This document shows positions 10,834 through 22,593 of a stretch of 61,672 nt of DNA, piece after piece. Within the stretch, counting starts at the first letter, position 1, and the number at the start of each line of letters is the position of its first letter. The DNA lies in NCBI GenBank assembly GCA_014925825.1, contig JACGCK010000240.1, forward strand, positions 1 through 61,672, written 5' to 3'. The notes below the pieces were generated by a model. It was not told where the DNA came from. It saw only the letters and a list, made by a program, of their open reading frames with translations, and searched no databases. Origin of the DNA: Pholiota molesta (Eukaryota; Basidiomycota; Agaricomycetes; Agaricales; Strophariaceae). Both the position numbers and the translations under genes were made by a program.

Positions 10834-11034
10834 ATCGCGCGGACAAGGTGCCGATCTGGAGCAACCCTGCGTTGTGAGATACAACAAATACTTACAGGCG
10901 TCGAAGCGGCATGCTGCTGGGCGCCGAATTCAGCTTAGCGCCTTTGGTAAGGCTAAGTGCCCAAGACTATGTGTATGTACGAGTAAGTACACGTACATCG
11001 TCAACAAAACGTGCGAGCGTAAGTCGCATCAGTT

Positions 11035-11275
11035 TGGTGATCCCGTAGATATGCACTTCAAGTACGACCAGCTTCTTGAGGGATCAGCGCGGCGGCCGGC
11101 CCTACGGTGAGGCGGGCAGCAATCGGGTCGGAGGCAGGTCCTACAGTGCGAATGAGATGGGATGTCGAGTGCGGGGGCGGGGTGGCCGCTGTGGGTTGAG
11201 ATTCGCATAGATGGTGATTTCGGCACCGTATGTGCGGAGTCTTATGGTCTGGGTTGCTCAACGCTTTGGTGTTCA
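11035..11275 (-). repeat. Duplicated coding-like fragment X (copy near L)
   Basis: On the minus strand it reads HLIRTVGPASDPIAARLT preceded by a Pro-rich stretch. The same motif occurs on the plus strand at 54220-54400 (LIRTVGPPSDPIAAYLT). Probably one exon of an uncharacterised gene; the exon joins are not visible. Confidence 0.6.
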
Positions 11276-11279
11276 TTTG

Positions 11280-12435
11280 GGTCGGTATGTACTGTGCACG
11301 ACAATTCCAAACGACCGTAAGATTTTCTTGGAAATCCGTAGACGGCTGGTCCTAGAGTTAGAGGGCCGAGCGTCGAGATCAATTCTATGACGGAACTCTA
11401 TGACATTTTCCGAACATTCCTCTCGTTTCCCGCTTTACTTGCCCTCAGCTTCGGTTCGTTTTCACGCTGCCAGGCATCTTCATAAACCGTAGAGCCGCCC
11501 ATTCTTTTAATGTTGCCTGACGAATCGATCCCCTTGTCCACATCATTCTGCATCGATGATGAGTCCATCCACTGTTATTCGCGCCATGCATACAACTATC
11601 CACTGCTCCGTCTGCAATATACGTCTCCATTTAAGTTGCAGCCGTGACGGCCTACCAATACTTACTCACTGCCTTCTTGTTGAATAGCAGCACCGTCGTG
11701 TCTGTGCGTAGTGGTAGACACGATGCTAATTTCCGTGCCTCAGGCTGTTAGCAATTGCTGAGGAAACGGTATCGGTTATCACTACATATCAGCGCGTTGA
11801 CCGTTTCTCGCTTGTTTTCACAGAGGAGTGTTCTTCCGTGAGTGCCAAATCGAGAGCCAGATTCATATGTTTCCGCTCGTTGCCTCTTGGCGTATATGAG
11901 TTGAGTCTTTCGATGTGGATATGTAGCAGATCGCCATGTCCTCTCATGAGAAAGGATGTTCGTAGATCATGAGAAAGGATGTTCGTAGACAATGCAATAC
12001 GTGCTGTTATGCTAGGACGTCAACGGTGCTGTGAGCCGTACCAAACCTTCGTACCGCCCTCTTGAGTCTCAAGTCGAAAGAATGTTCTGCCTGTATTATT
12101 ATATTAAGTTGAGTCGGACTCGGTTTAGATGAAGTCAAGATGAAGCAGTGAATATATTGCAATATGATACGAATAGCAACAAATATGTACAAGAAAGTAT
12201 TATTCTGTGGGATAACATACATGTAATCGGAAAGACGATAGGATAGAAAACAATTCGAAGGCAACACATGCGAGTGCTCTAAAGAATGGGACGTACGGTA
12301 CAGCGCGACAAGATTACGGAACTATTAGAACGTGAAACGGAGTCAACAATAGACGGAAACAAAATAGAAAATCCAAGGAGAGTCCATGAAGCGATACTTA
12401 TACTTTTAACGCGCTCTCCTTCTCCTTCATACCGA
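11280..12435. other. No gene recognised
   Basis: AT-rich in its second half, with only short open frames on either strand. It contains the 3' flank of the E3 ligase gene (about 12270-12440) and a 23 bp tandem duplication at 11944-11989. Confidence 0.5.
11944..11989. repeat. 23 bp tandem direct repeat (two units)
   Basis: TCATGAGAAAGGATGTTCGTAGA-type unit at 11944-11966, repeated without mismatch at 11967-11989; the core is GAGAAAGGATGTTCG. Confidence 0.9.
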
Positions 12436-12440
12436 ACGAC

Positions 12441-15400
12441 TCATCGGGGCTGGTGCCGGGGCCGCTTCGCGGGCGGCGGAGGCAGCGCCGCCGCCGCGAA
12501 CGTCTGCTCGCGCGCCCTCGCCGCCTGCTGCTCGCGCTGCATCTCCAGCGCCATCTGCCGGCGCCCGTACTCGCGCTGCGCCTCCATCGCCGCCATCTGC
12601 GCCTGCACCACCGCCTGCATCCGCGCGCGCTCCGCCTTCCGCTCGCGCTGCGCCTCCTTCCGCGCCGCGCGTTCGGCCGCCAGCTGCGCCTTCCGCTCGC
12701 GCTCCGCCAGGGCCAGCGCATGACGATGGCGCTGCAGCGCCTGGGCTTCCAGACGCGGAGCCGGCTGGGGTGGGGGCGGTTGCGGAGGGACGAGCCCGTG
12801 CATAGCTGGAGGAGGTTGGTAGAAAGGCATGGGCGGCGGTGCTGCATGCCAATGCACTTGGGCTGGCGCCGCCGGAGGCACTTGCGGGGGCTTAGGCGGC
12901 GGCGCGACGGGTATGTCGACCTTGATGGCGTTCTCATCGACATCGGGGTGGGCCTCGCGGTATGCTTTCATCGCTTCGTCCGCAGCGGCCTTGACATCAG
13001 CGGCATGCCGCGTCTCGACCTCGTCCCAGAGGAGACACTTCGCGTTGCTTCCCTGAGCAATCGGTGCGCGTTGATTGGGATTATTCTGTCACGAAAGAAC
13101 GGAATTAGTCGGTATACATGCTGGGATGCGGACGGACGCACCTGATTGAAGTGCTCGTAGCCCGTGATAGCCTTGCGACATATGTAGCACGAGAGAGTGC
13201 GGCAGTTGGGGCAAGTCATCTTGTTGCACTATAAACGTCGTGAGCATAGATATGGAAGAGGAAGGAAGCGCGAGAAACACATACCCCAAGTTCCTTGATG
13301 AACGCCTTCTTGCATTTCGGGCAGTTTCGCATGAGTGCGCGAGCTGTTGACTTTCAGCATGGAACATAAATCAAGAAAGCAAAAACATACTCATCGCCTC
13401 CTCGATCGCATGGCGGCCATCAAGATGTTTGTCCGCCTCCATCTCTGTCATACACAACGAAACAGTTAGCCCACTATCGCGAAAGAGCAGGACGAAAACA
13501 CCAACGCACCTTCGCACGTCTTCGGTAGATGATCCTAAATAACGAAAACTCATCAGCCCCGTCCAACATCAAAACAAAAAACAAAAAACCCACCCTCTTC
13601 TTACACCCGCGACAGCTCACCGCGCCACATCGCCCCACATTCCCACACCGGAACAGCCGCTCCTCGCCGCCCACCTCCATCACACACTGCCACTCGCAAA
13701 ACGGACACGCCTCGAGGCCTTCGAGCCCCGCCTCCTCGACCGCCTTCGCCGCCGCGACGCGCTCGTACAGCTCCATCAGGGACGTCGGCAGCGCGCGCGC
13801 GAGCTCCGAGACAGGGAACGGCAGCGCGCACCCGGAGGAGTGCATGCAGACGAGCGCCGCGGAGGACGCCGCGAGCTCCGTCGAGGCGTACGTCTTGACG
13901 CAGTTGACGCAGAAGAGGTGCGCTTCGGGGCATTGTACCATTTGCGTCTGTGAAATCGAGACGGCGAATCAGTGAATACGCAAATCGAAATACAAATCGA
14001 CGGCGCGAAAGAAAAAAAACAGTTCACGTACAAAAGGATAATCCGCGAAACAACACTGGCATTCAATCCCACCCTCCTCATCCTCCGCGGCCGCGTCCTC
14101 CTCAGGAGCCTCCTCCACCGCGCGTGCCTTGCCCTTGCCCTTATCCACACCATGACCACCCATCCCCGGCCCCACATCACCCGCATCTATCCGCTCCTCC
14201 ACCCACCGGACTTCCTCCTCGAGCACAGCATCGCGCCGCCCAGCGATCAGCCCCTCCTTCCGCCGCGCGTCGAACTTGGTCTTGTTCGCGGCGTACCCCG
14301 GGTCCCACGGCGCGCGGGCGCACAAGCGCGCTTGTAGGCGGTGCAGGTACATGAACGTCGGCGCGTAGTGGTTGCGGTGCTCTGCGAGGACGCGGCGGAG
14401 GTGGAGCTTCGGGGTGTACGGAAAGGCGCATTGGAGATGGATCTGGATGATGAGGTGCGTCAGCCAGTAACTTGGGGCCAAAGGAAATAATGGGAATATA
14501 TATAAGCAGAAAAAAGGAAAGGCAAACATACCAAAGCAACCTCCGTATAATACACCCCGCCCACAAACGGCCGCTCCACACTCTCATAATCCACCCGCAC
14601 GCGCTTCGCCTCCCCGCGCCCCTCCTCCGCCGCCTCCTCCATCGCGCGCCCTTTCCCCTTCCCGTTTCCACCCCCATTCCCACCGCCCGCATGTCCACCA
14701 CCCGCACCCGCACCCGCACCCACCCCGCCTGCACCACCGCCGAACTGCACGACAGCCTCCTTCGGCCACGCGCCCCCCTCCACAAGCGCCCCGAGCACCG
14801 CGCCCCCCGTCTCCGCCCCGTGCTCGTCGACCAGCGCACGCACGTACCGCGCGAGGTACGCGCGCTCCACGTCCGGCAGGACCTCGAGGACCTGCGCGAT
14901 CGCGGTGTTGACGAGGGCGTCCGGGTCTGCGGGGTCGGGGTCGGCGGCGGCGGCGGGGGCAGGAGCTGGTGGTTGGGCTGGCTGAGCTGGTTGTTCGTGT
15001 TGAGCGGCGGCAGGAACGGCGCCATTGACGTGTGCAGGATCCGGTACAGGCGCAGGCTGAGGTAGCACCACGGCTGCTGGACGGTCGGCTGCACCAGGCG
15101 GAACGACAGCATTCGCAGGCGCATCCCCCACACCCACACCCACCCCCACCGCCCGCGGCCACCCGCCCCCCTCCACCAACCACCCCAGCACCCGCTCCCC
15201 CGTCTCCCTACCCAGCCTCCCGACGTTCGCGCGCACCAAGCGCGCCAGATACGCGCGGTCGATCTCTGGGAGGACCTGGAGGACCTGCGCGATCGCGGTG
15301 TTGACGATGAGGGCGTCGGGGTCGGCCGCGGCGGCGCCGGGCTCAGGGGCAGGGGCAGGAGCTGGGTCTGGTTGGGCTGGTTGGGCTGGTTGTTGATCTT

Positions 15401-17009
15401 GATGTTGAGGAGGAACGGCGGCGGCGGCGGCAGGGATGGCGGCGTCGATGTGTGGGGGATCCGGTACAGGCGCAGGCTGAGGTTCCACGGCTGCTGGACG
15501 TTCATCTGCAACAGCCGGCACAGCAGCAACAGCCACGTTAGGCGCAAGCCCACCCTCCACCGCCCTCTCCTCCCCTCCCACACCACCCCCCACAACCCTT
15601 CTCGGCCACGCCCCACTCTCCACCAACATCCCCAGCACCCTCTCCCCCGTATCCGCGCCGAGCGCCGGCACGTGCGCGCGCACCACACGCTCCAGATAAA
15701 CACGCTCGATCTCCGGGAGGACGTCAAGAATTTGAGTGATCGCGCGCTGGACGAGGGCTTCGAATATCGCAGGCGCCGGTTGCGCTGGGGGGACAGGGGC
15801 GGCGGGCGCAGGTGCGGGTTCAGGCTCAGGCGCAGGTGCAAGTTCAGGTGCGGGCGCGGGTGCGGGTGCAGGTGGAAGTTCAGGTGCGGCGACGCGAATG
15901 GGATCCGGATCCGGGACGGGAGCTGGAGGAGGCGCGAGCGCGGGTTCGAGGACGGGCGCGGGAGGGGCCACGGGCAGAACAGCTACAGGCGGCGGAACGG
16001 GCGGCGCCGCAGCAACACGCGCCGCCGGTTGCACAAGTGGGGCAGGTGCAGCGGGAGCTGTAGGTACAACCGCTGCAGCAGGAGCAGCCGCAGGCGGCGG
16101 AATGGGTGGCGCGGCAACAACAGGTGCCGCCGGTTGCACAGGAGGAGCAGGCGCGGCAGGCGCAGCGGGAGCAGTAGCAGGGACAACGGCTGCAGCAGGA
16201 GCAGCAGCAGACCGCGGAATGGGTGGCGCGGCAACAGCAGGGGCTACCGGTTGCAGAGGAGGAGCAGGCGCGGTAGGCGCAACGGGAGGAGGAGGTACAA
16301 TGGCTGCAGGAGGAGGCGCGGCAGCAACCGTAGCGACAGACGGCGGCACGGGAGCTTTAGCCGCCGCCTGCTCTTCTGCCTCGCGCCGGACGCGCTCAGC
16401 ATGCCCGTCGAGCTCCGCAAGCAAGCGGGGTGTATGCGCCGTGCGCGCACGGAAAGACGACGACAGAGGGCGCGACGGACTCGCGGTGGCCGTGGCTGGG
16501 GTGTGGGGGACAGGGACAGGAGGAGGAGCAGGGGGGCGAACACGCGACGGGCCAGCGACGGGCTGACTCGGCTTGCGGGGCGTCTTCTGGCTGGCGGACA
16601 GGAAGGCCTCGTCGAAGGGAAACGGTTTCGCAGCGAACTCCGGGTCGTAATCCACCACCTCCACCTCGCTCCCTGCATCCTCCGTGTCCGAATGGCGCGT
16701 CCCAGAGCCTGACGCGACGGCGTTGACGTTGCCCTGCGAGGGCTTCGGGGCGAGTCTCATCGGCACATCCGCGTCATCGTCCTCCTCGTCCGAGTCCGTG
16801 AGCTCGATCACTGGACCCAGGATCCGCCCCTTCTTTCGACTAGATGCAGCCGCGGGTGGCGCCTTGCGCTTTGGGGACGTGTTCGACGCGCGTGGCGGAG
16901 TCGGAGGGCCCTGCGAGCGGGTGCGGCGGTGGTTCTTGGGAGCGTGGAGAGGCACCGGCTCTGGCGAAGAGTCGATCTCGAGGATGCTTGATGTCTGGGA
17001 GATGGGCAT
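12441..17009 (-). CDS. RBR-type E3 ubiquitin ligase, RNF216/TRIAD3-like, with three CUE-like repeats
   Basis: Transfers ubiquitin via a catalytic Cys after receiving it from an E2. Exons on the minus strand: 14532-17009, 14032-14442, 13594-13947, 13510-13534 (25 nt), 13391-13444, 13285-13343, 13142-13228 and 12441-13085, all joining in frame to 1,370 aa. The N-terminus has two hydrophobic-acidic SUMO-interaction-like motifs (ILEID, residues 9-13; VIELTDSDEE, 67-76) and basic nuclear-signal-like clusters (KRK, RKKGR). Long Pro/Ala linkers carry three 55-residue repeats (about 416-470, 566-620, 697-752; pattern LPEIERxYLxxxVRA ... VLGxLVExGxWP). RING1 starts at C954, then the IBR, then RING2 with the CNKMTC active-site motif, whose first Cys is residue 1128. 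The segment YICRKAITGYEHFNQ after it is typical of RNF216. A Glu/Arg/Gln-rich coiled coil ends the protein. Family assignment is strong; substrates are unknown. Confidence 0.88.
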
Positions 17010-17300
17010 GGCGAGTGGCTTCGATGCTCAGTGGTAAGTACGCGAGCAGAAGAACCTAGAACGAAAGGAACGTACCTCGCACCCAGTAAGCGCCCTTATT
17101 ATCGTGTTTGTAGCGAATCCGACCGTCGACGCCGCGAGAGAAAGACTGAGTAAAAAGGACGAGCAACAAAGACACAAGTGAAAGTGACCTTTGTTTGGCT
17201 CGACTAAACAAAGCGCGCTCACGCGCTCACGGCCCGGTGGGTCATGGTTACGCGACGTCCCCATGGCCGAACCAAGGCTGAACATAAGGACTTCAAGTTC
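17010..17300. promoter_or_regulatory. Upstream region of the E3 ligase gene with a GC-rich dispersed motif
   Basis: The 290 bp upstream of the start contain, at 17212-17272, the motif GCGCTCACGGCCCGGTGGGT followed by GCGACGTCCC and a GGCCGA core. The motif also occurs at 26289-26343 and, partly, at 32967-33013 just upstream of the E3 pseudogene. The shared position relative to gene and pseudogene suggests promoter DNA copied with the gene, though the 26.3 kb copy has no such gene beside it. Confidence 0.45.
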
Positions 17301-17356
<56 letters not shown>

Positions 17357-17357
17357 C
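17299..17357. repeat. (AAC)n microsatellite
   Basis: About 19 uninterrupted AAC/CAA triplets. Open frames through it (poly-Asn, poly-Thr, poly-Val on either strand) are trivial consequences of the repeat. Confidence 0.97.
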
Positions 17358-17713
17358 CACCACCACGCACAGACCCAAAAGCCACAGTTCGAGGTCTCCT
17401 CGAACGAAATTGACACCATTCACTTAATAAATCAACACAATACAATCCTCCATTAAATCTCAACACGCACATAAATTTTTACAGAAAGAATCGTCGAAAT
17501 CACGTCACAGCAGCCATAACGGCTAAATCAACCAACTTTCTCGCACGATGAGTGCTTCTGACAACCCTGCGACTGCGAAAGCACAAGTAACCCACAGACT
17601 CCCACCCGTAGCCGTACTCTGGCCACCCTTCCTCCCTTCTCTCCTCGAACGCCACTGCGCAAACGTGCCTTCCTTCCCACGAAGCAGGCGAAAATGAAAA
17701 CACCCCATCAAAG

Positions 17714-18650
17714 ATGTCACTCTCACTTCGGGGCAAGCCTTATCGTGCGAGGGTAGGCGCCAACAAGAAGAACTCTGACCCAGTCCAGTTAATGAACGAG
17801 GCGATTAGCAAAATTCAACAAAGAGACCAGACCCTTCCCCCATTGTCGTCAAACCCTTCAACCCTTCGCGTAATGACTGGACAACGACCTGCTACATACA
17901 CATGGATCCTAGTGTCGCGCCAGGACTGCCGAGTCCGAACCACGGACTGATCTCCTACAGTTTGGATGAACGAGCTCGCAAATTACGATCCGAAATGGCA
18001 TGTCGCATGGACTCCCGCGAAGGCCGGTCAAGACAAACGGATGTGGGTACGGTTCCCTGAACTCAATGACACCTGCAACCAAGAGGCGCTAAAGAGAAAG
18101 TCCTTCAATGGGCAAGAGTACCAGTTATACGGTGTGTAGCTCTTACTTTAACAAAGGCGGTGTTACTCTCACCCTTGCCAACCCCATGATGTCGACGCGA
18201 TCATTCAACGAGGCCAAGTCACTATCAAGGGAATCAATGAGGCCACCCGTATATCCAGTGGACGTCAGATTGAAATCCAGAATCCTTTCGAACTAATCGT
18301 TATAGGGCATTTTCGGAATACGAGGGCTTGGATGGCCTCATTGAACAATGGTTGGATGAAGAACTCCAGGAGATGGAGAATCAACTCTCTCAGGCTTCCG
18401 TGTACCGCCAAAAGAAAATGAAGCCATCGTCTTCCATATGACGACGTGGACCGCCACTGCTAAGGTTCTCAGCCCTACCTACCAAGCATCTTTTCGAAAC
18501 GTGTTCGCCAAATACAACATCCTTGCCCCTCAATGCTCTACGAAGTGAACACGAAGGCGATCTACAGGATCAGTGGAAATCTCCGAGAGGATTTCAAGAA
18601 GGGAGCCGACTCAATGAACAAAAACCTTCAAACCTCACGCGCGCCTAGAC
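17714..18650 (+). pseudogene. Decayed ORF1-like region of the LINE
   Basis: Short open frames shift several times. Readable pieces include RMWVRFPELNDTCNQEALKRK and a segment with QVTIKGINEATRISSGRQIE (about 18210-18285), resembling a nucleic-acid-binding ORF1 product. Stops and frameshifts prevent a single translation. Assignment rests mainly on position upstream of the endonuclease. Confidence 0.45.
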
Positions 18651-18653
18651 GAG

Positions 18654-21047
18654 ATGGAACAGCGGAACCAACAACAGCATCAGGCGACCCAACTCCAGCT
18701 CACAGCTGTCACTTTGTCCCTCAACTCAGTCACCCGTGCCATCGACGGCCTCGAAACTCGTGTCGTCAACACTCAGCGCGCCATTCTCGCTCAATCTCGA
18801 GAAATCAGTCTCTCACGCAATGTCACTGACACTGGAGTCAACATCCTCACCTTGGAAATGAACATCATGCTCGAGAAGAACCCCGAGAGGAAGAAAGCAC
18901 TCGAGGACATGCTGGAGACGATGAAAGTGCAGAAGGCGAAGATTCAGGCTACGATTGAGGATGCGTCCAATGACTTCATGGCCATTGTTAGCCATCCTGT
19001 TCCTCAACTGACTCAGCCCATGACAGATGCCAATCCAACTGCACCTCCCGGTATCCCCCAGCCAGTGCCGAGGCCATCGACTAACCATCGCCGTGTGTCA
19101 GGAACATCAATCGCCGGTGCTGATGACTCTGAAAACAACCCACTGAAGAGGCAACGAGTTGACTCCGAACATGTATTAGATTCTCAAGATGAAGAGATGG
19201 TATCGTCTGTGAGTCGTTATATCACTTCCAATGCAAGCAAATTGATCGTGGCTCATGACGGCATCTCAGTCAATATGATGAATGTAAAACCTACCCGTCG
19301 ACGTGCTCAATGTGTGTTCCGTGGAGTGTTGGACCAACTGAGAGACCTGAACAATGCCCGTCATAGCTACAAACCCCTATTTAGATTCCCGAAAACCCCC
19401 GAAAATATGAAAATGTGTTTTATCCTTGGAATACTCGTCATAGCGCTAAGTTTATTGCCAATAACAAGCGCAGCAGCACCTACGACATCGACATCAACAT
19501 TCTCGGTATACGCGCTCAATGCTAATGGTCTTGTTCAACCGGTCAAACTCAGTCATGTCAATAATGCCATCAGGGCCCTCAAACCTCATGTTTTTGTCAT
19601 CGGAGAGACAAAGACACAAGCTAAGCTGAGCAAATCACTCCCGTTTCTTGAATATGATATCTACGAGGAGTCTGGGGAACGTGCAGAGAACCACCACATA
19701 TACAAGTGGGGGATAGTAATGGGAATCCGAAAGGATATTCAAGTTATACAGCGAGTCGTGCTCAACCAAACATCCCTCAAGGGGAGAGTAGTTGTGCTCG
19801 ACATTATTCTTCCAAACACAAGTGGGAACTATTCTCAGCACCGGATGATAGGAGCATATGCACCATGGAATCCTGGAGTTGATGATAGGACACGGCCATT
19901 TTGGAATGACATGGCCAATTTATGCAGAACAACTAATTCATCTTGGACAGTTGCAGGTGATCTGAATGCAACTGTAGCATCATTTGAGAGGAATACAGGT
20001 GGACAGGAACCCCGACGGCAATATCTCCAATTTCTGAATGCGGCAAATGGTCACGATCTATGGAGTGATAATGAAGATCGGACACGTCTTCATGACTGGA
20101 CATGCAGGAGCACTCATATAGGACGATCAGCTGAAGGCAACATAATAGATCGAGTGGTTTCCTCATCTCGAAATCTTGCTGATTCTGAAATCTTTGTTGT
20201 TGATAGATATGACAGCTGGATTCCCTCCACTGACCATCGAGCGATTATGGCGCGAATTAACTATAACTTTCAATCTGTGACAAATGCCACCACTCATGAT
20301 ATTTCACAGGATTTTGTGAGGAAGCAGTCCAGTAAGCCAAGGGTCAAGATACCTCTCAAGACCGAAAAGGCAAAATTTCACAATTTCCAAGAATCTGTTG
20401 ATGCTATGATCAAAGCTAAGTCAATTGATAGCAGACAGATTACTGATAATGCGTCATTTATACAGCAATATGGTGACCTGACAGATATCATCATGACAGT
20501 GGCAGCAAAAGTGTTTGGAACTCGAAAGCCATTCAAGCCACCAAAAGAGCTTATTACGAACGGTGCGATTCAAAAAGTCATGTGTCAGATTCGAACGATT
20601 GGTGGTGTCATTATATTCGAGAAATCGAATCAAACTCATCATGTATCGCTCAAGGCGGTGAAACATCATGCACAGTTTTGGAAAACATACAATGAATCCA
20701 CATCAACTGTGCATGAGTCTTTTCTCAAATATCTCAACCACGAGAGACAACGACTGCACAAGTCTCTCTATGCTGAGAGGGCAAAAGAGATTATGCTGCG
20801 GGCCAAGCAATCGAATAAACGCCAGATCTTCATGGGTTTAAATGGCTCGACCAAAAAGATGATACAATCATCAAACTATATTCCTCTTCCGTTTGCCCTA
20901 AATGATTTGGATGATCCTGATAAACTTGTATGCAACCCTGAAGGGTCAAAGCTACAACACGTGAATATTTCACAAGACTCTATGATCATACCAGAGTTCG
21001 GAGTCTACCCAAACCATGGCTCGATACAAAATCTGTGGTTGATGTGA
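18654..21047 (+). CDS. LINE ORF2, N-terminal part: coiled coil plus APE-type endonuclease
   Basis: 797 codons. The first 110 residues are heptad-rich and probably coiled. Near residues 255-280 there is a strongly hydrophobic stretch (MKMCFILGILVIALSLLP) directly before the endonuclease. The endonuclease shows the family's motif series: NANGL, GETKT (metal-binding Glu), GAYAPWNPG, GDLNA, IDRVV and STDHRA (catalytic Asp-His). In LINEs this enzyme nicks the target strand for reverse transcription. The frame ends at 21047 while the continuation is in another frame from 21035 on, which implies a frameshift mutation. The upstream start is uncertain; the frame may begin within the decayed ORF1 region. 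Confidence 0.75.
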   Translation: MEQRNQQQHQATQLQLTAVTLSLNSVTRAIDGLETRVVNTQRAILAQSREISLSRNVTDTGVNILTLEMNIMLEKNPERKKALEDMLETMKVQKAKIQATIEDASNDFMAIVSHPVPQLTQPMTDANPTAPPGIPQPVPRPSTNHRRVSGTSIAGADDSENNPLKRQRVDSEHVLDSQDEEMVSSVSRYITSNASKLIVAHDGISVNMMNVKPTRRRAQCVFRGVLDQLRDLNNARHSYKPLFRFPKTPENMKMCFILGILVIALSLLPITSAAAPTTSTSTFSVYALNANGLVQPVKLSHVNNAIRALKPHVFVIGETKTQAKLSKSLPFLEYDIYEESGERAENHHIYKWGIVMGIRKDIQVIQRVVLNQTSLKGRVVVLDIILPNTSGNYSQHRMIGAYAPWNPGVDDRTRPFWNDMANLCRTTNSSWTVAGDLNATVASFERNTGGQEPRRQYLQFLNAANGHDLWSDNEDRTRLHDWTCRSTHIGRSAEGNIIDRVVSSSRNLADSEIFVVDRYDSWIPSTDHRAIMARINYNFQSVTNATTHDISQDFVRKQSSKPRVKIPLKTEKAKFHNFQESVDAMIKAKSIDSRQITDNASFIQQYGDLTDIIMTVAAKVFGTRKPFKPPKELITNGAIQKVMCQIRTIGGVIIFEKSNQTHHVSLKAVKHHAQFWKTYNESTSTVHESFLKYLNHERQRLHKSLYAERAKEIMLRAKQSNKRQIFMGLNGSTKKMIQSSNYIPLPFALNDLDDPDKLVCNPEGSKLQHVNISQDSMIIPEFGVYPNHGSIQNLWLM

Positions 21048-22593
21048 AGAATCGCGTCTTAGCTGACACATTTCAATGGCCGCGGAAGGCATCACTGGCA
21101 GATTTTCGTGCAATGATGCGTCGTGGAAACCATACCCCATCCCCAGGGCCAGATAGATGGGAAAAGTGGACAATAAAAGCACTGTCTGATGAAGCGCTGT
21201 CGCTTGTACTTGATCTTCACAACTACGAAGTGATGAATTCATGTTTCCCAGGGGATGTCAAAGACACATGGTTGACCACTATTCACAAAAAGGGCCTCCT
21301 CACGGATCTCAGAAACTGGAGAGGCCTATGTTTCTCAAACTTCCTGGCTAACTCACCGATGACATGGTTGAACCAATGCCTTATCAAATATGCAGCGGAA
21401 AAACACATTCTCCCAGACACACAAGTAGCAGCACAGCCTGGTGTGCAGACGCGCGATCTCATGAGCTATCTAGCTGGGGTCAAGTGTTGGGCGAGCCGGC
21501 ACAAGACACCAGTATATGCAATCAAGCGAGACCAGATGAAAGGTTTTGATTATCTCTCCCCAGATGGATTTTATGATGCGATACGTGCTTACGGACTTCC
21601 GTCCGAAATTATCGACCTTGATCGTGCAGCACAACATGAAGTCAAGTGCTTTATTCAGACAGCATATGGCGCAACAATGCCTATAACAGTATCTGGTGTC
21701 AGCAAACAAGGAGGCCCCATGTCACCTCTCAAATCCACGTTCACAACAAGCATGGGACACTATTACCTTTGTGATATCCTCCAAACCGATGATGATGCCC
21801 TGATAATCTCGTCATCTGGCAGAGAACGCAAAGATCCGCATACCAGTGATGCAGACCTTCATATTCTTATTGCAATGGTCGAGGCTACTGACGACTCATA
21901 CATCTTCTCGAAATCGATAGAGTCCTTGCGTAACAACACGCTGATCATGGAACGATTTCAATTTGCATATGGATGGATGACAAACTGGGCAAAATCAAAC
22001 GCATACATCCTTGCGCCGGAACAAGGAAAGGTCTATACTGATACGTTATCATTCGATTCAGTGTCAACGGGCATAGGAGATGATCCAATGGTTGTAACGA
22101 AACACACGTAACAGTGGTCAAAGATGACATGGATTTCTTACGGGCAAAAATCGATAATCCAACAGCACGGTTTGATGAATTAAAACAATTCATTGACGAT
22201 TTTCAACTCCCAACAGTCATAGGCCGCCTCCCAATTACCATCATCCGGAAGGTTATAGCACAAAACGTAGTGTCAAAGTGCAGAGCCCTACTCTCGCTAC
22301 AGCCTATTTTACCGACAGACGCGGAGAAGCTTGACAGATTAATCATGCGCAAGGTCCATGAGACGTTAGGATTTCCTTTTCAACCATCGACCGACATCGC
22401 CAACCTACCTATCTCTCTTCACGGCTTTGGTTTCCCATCCATCTCGAAAATCAACGCATGTCTTGCTGTCGAGGGGCTTCATCGAGACTTAAACCATCAT
22501 ATCCCAGCCTACCGCGACATGGCGCTCATCACGCTTGCTGACTGGACATGCGAAAAGGCTGGATGTCAGAATCCATCGACGGAGAAGGTCTGA
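21035..22593 (+). pseudogene. LINE reverse transcriptase, split over two frames
   Basis: The fragment 21035-22111 carries the RT blocks: TPSPGPDRW, the palm motif KRDQMKGFDYL with its metal-binding Asp, QGGPMSPLKST, and ATDDSYIFSKS, which is the YxDD-equivalent with both Asp kept. A stop at 22109-22111 and a frame change lead to 22114-22593, which holds the thumb/connection segment (LPTVIGRLPITIIRK, LPISLHGFGFPS). Catalytic residues are present, but the frame breaks make the copy inactive unless they are sequencing errors. Confidence 0.8.

Noticed and set aside
14177..15841. Minus-strand 554-codon frame, Ser/Arg-rich
   Set aside because: Alternative frame of E3 exons 1 and 2; the exon chain with the RING domain uses a different frame.
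15372..16712. Long plus-strand frames (276 and 446 codons) rich in Gly/Ala or Arg
   Set aside because: They are antisense shadows of the GC-rich Pro/Ala linker of the E3 ligase exon 1.
17191..17456. Poly-Thr, poly-Asn and poly-Val frames
   Set aside because: Artefacts of the (AAC)n microsatellite.
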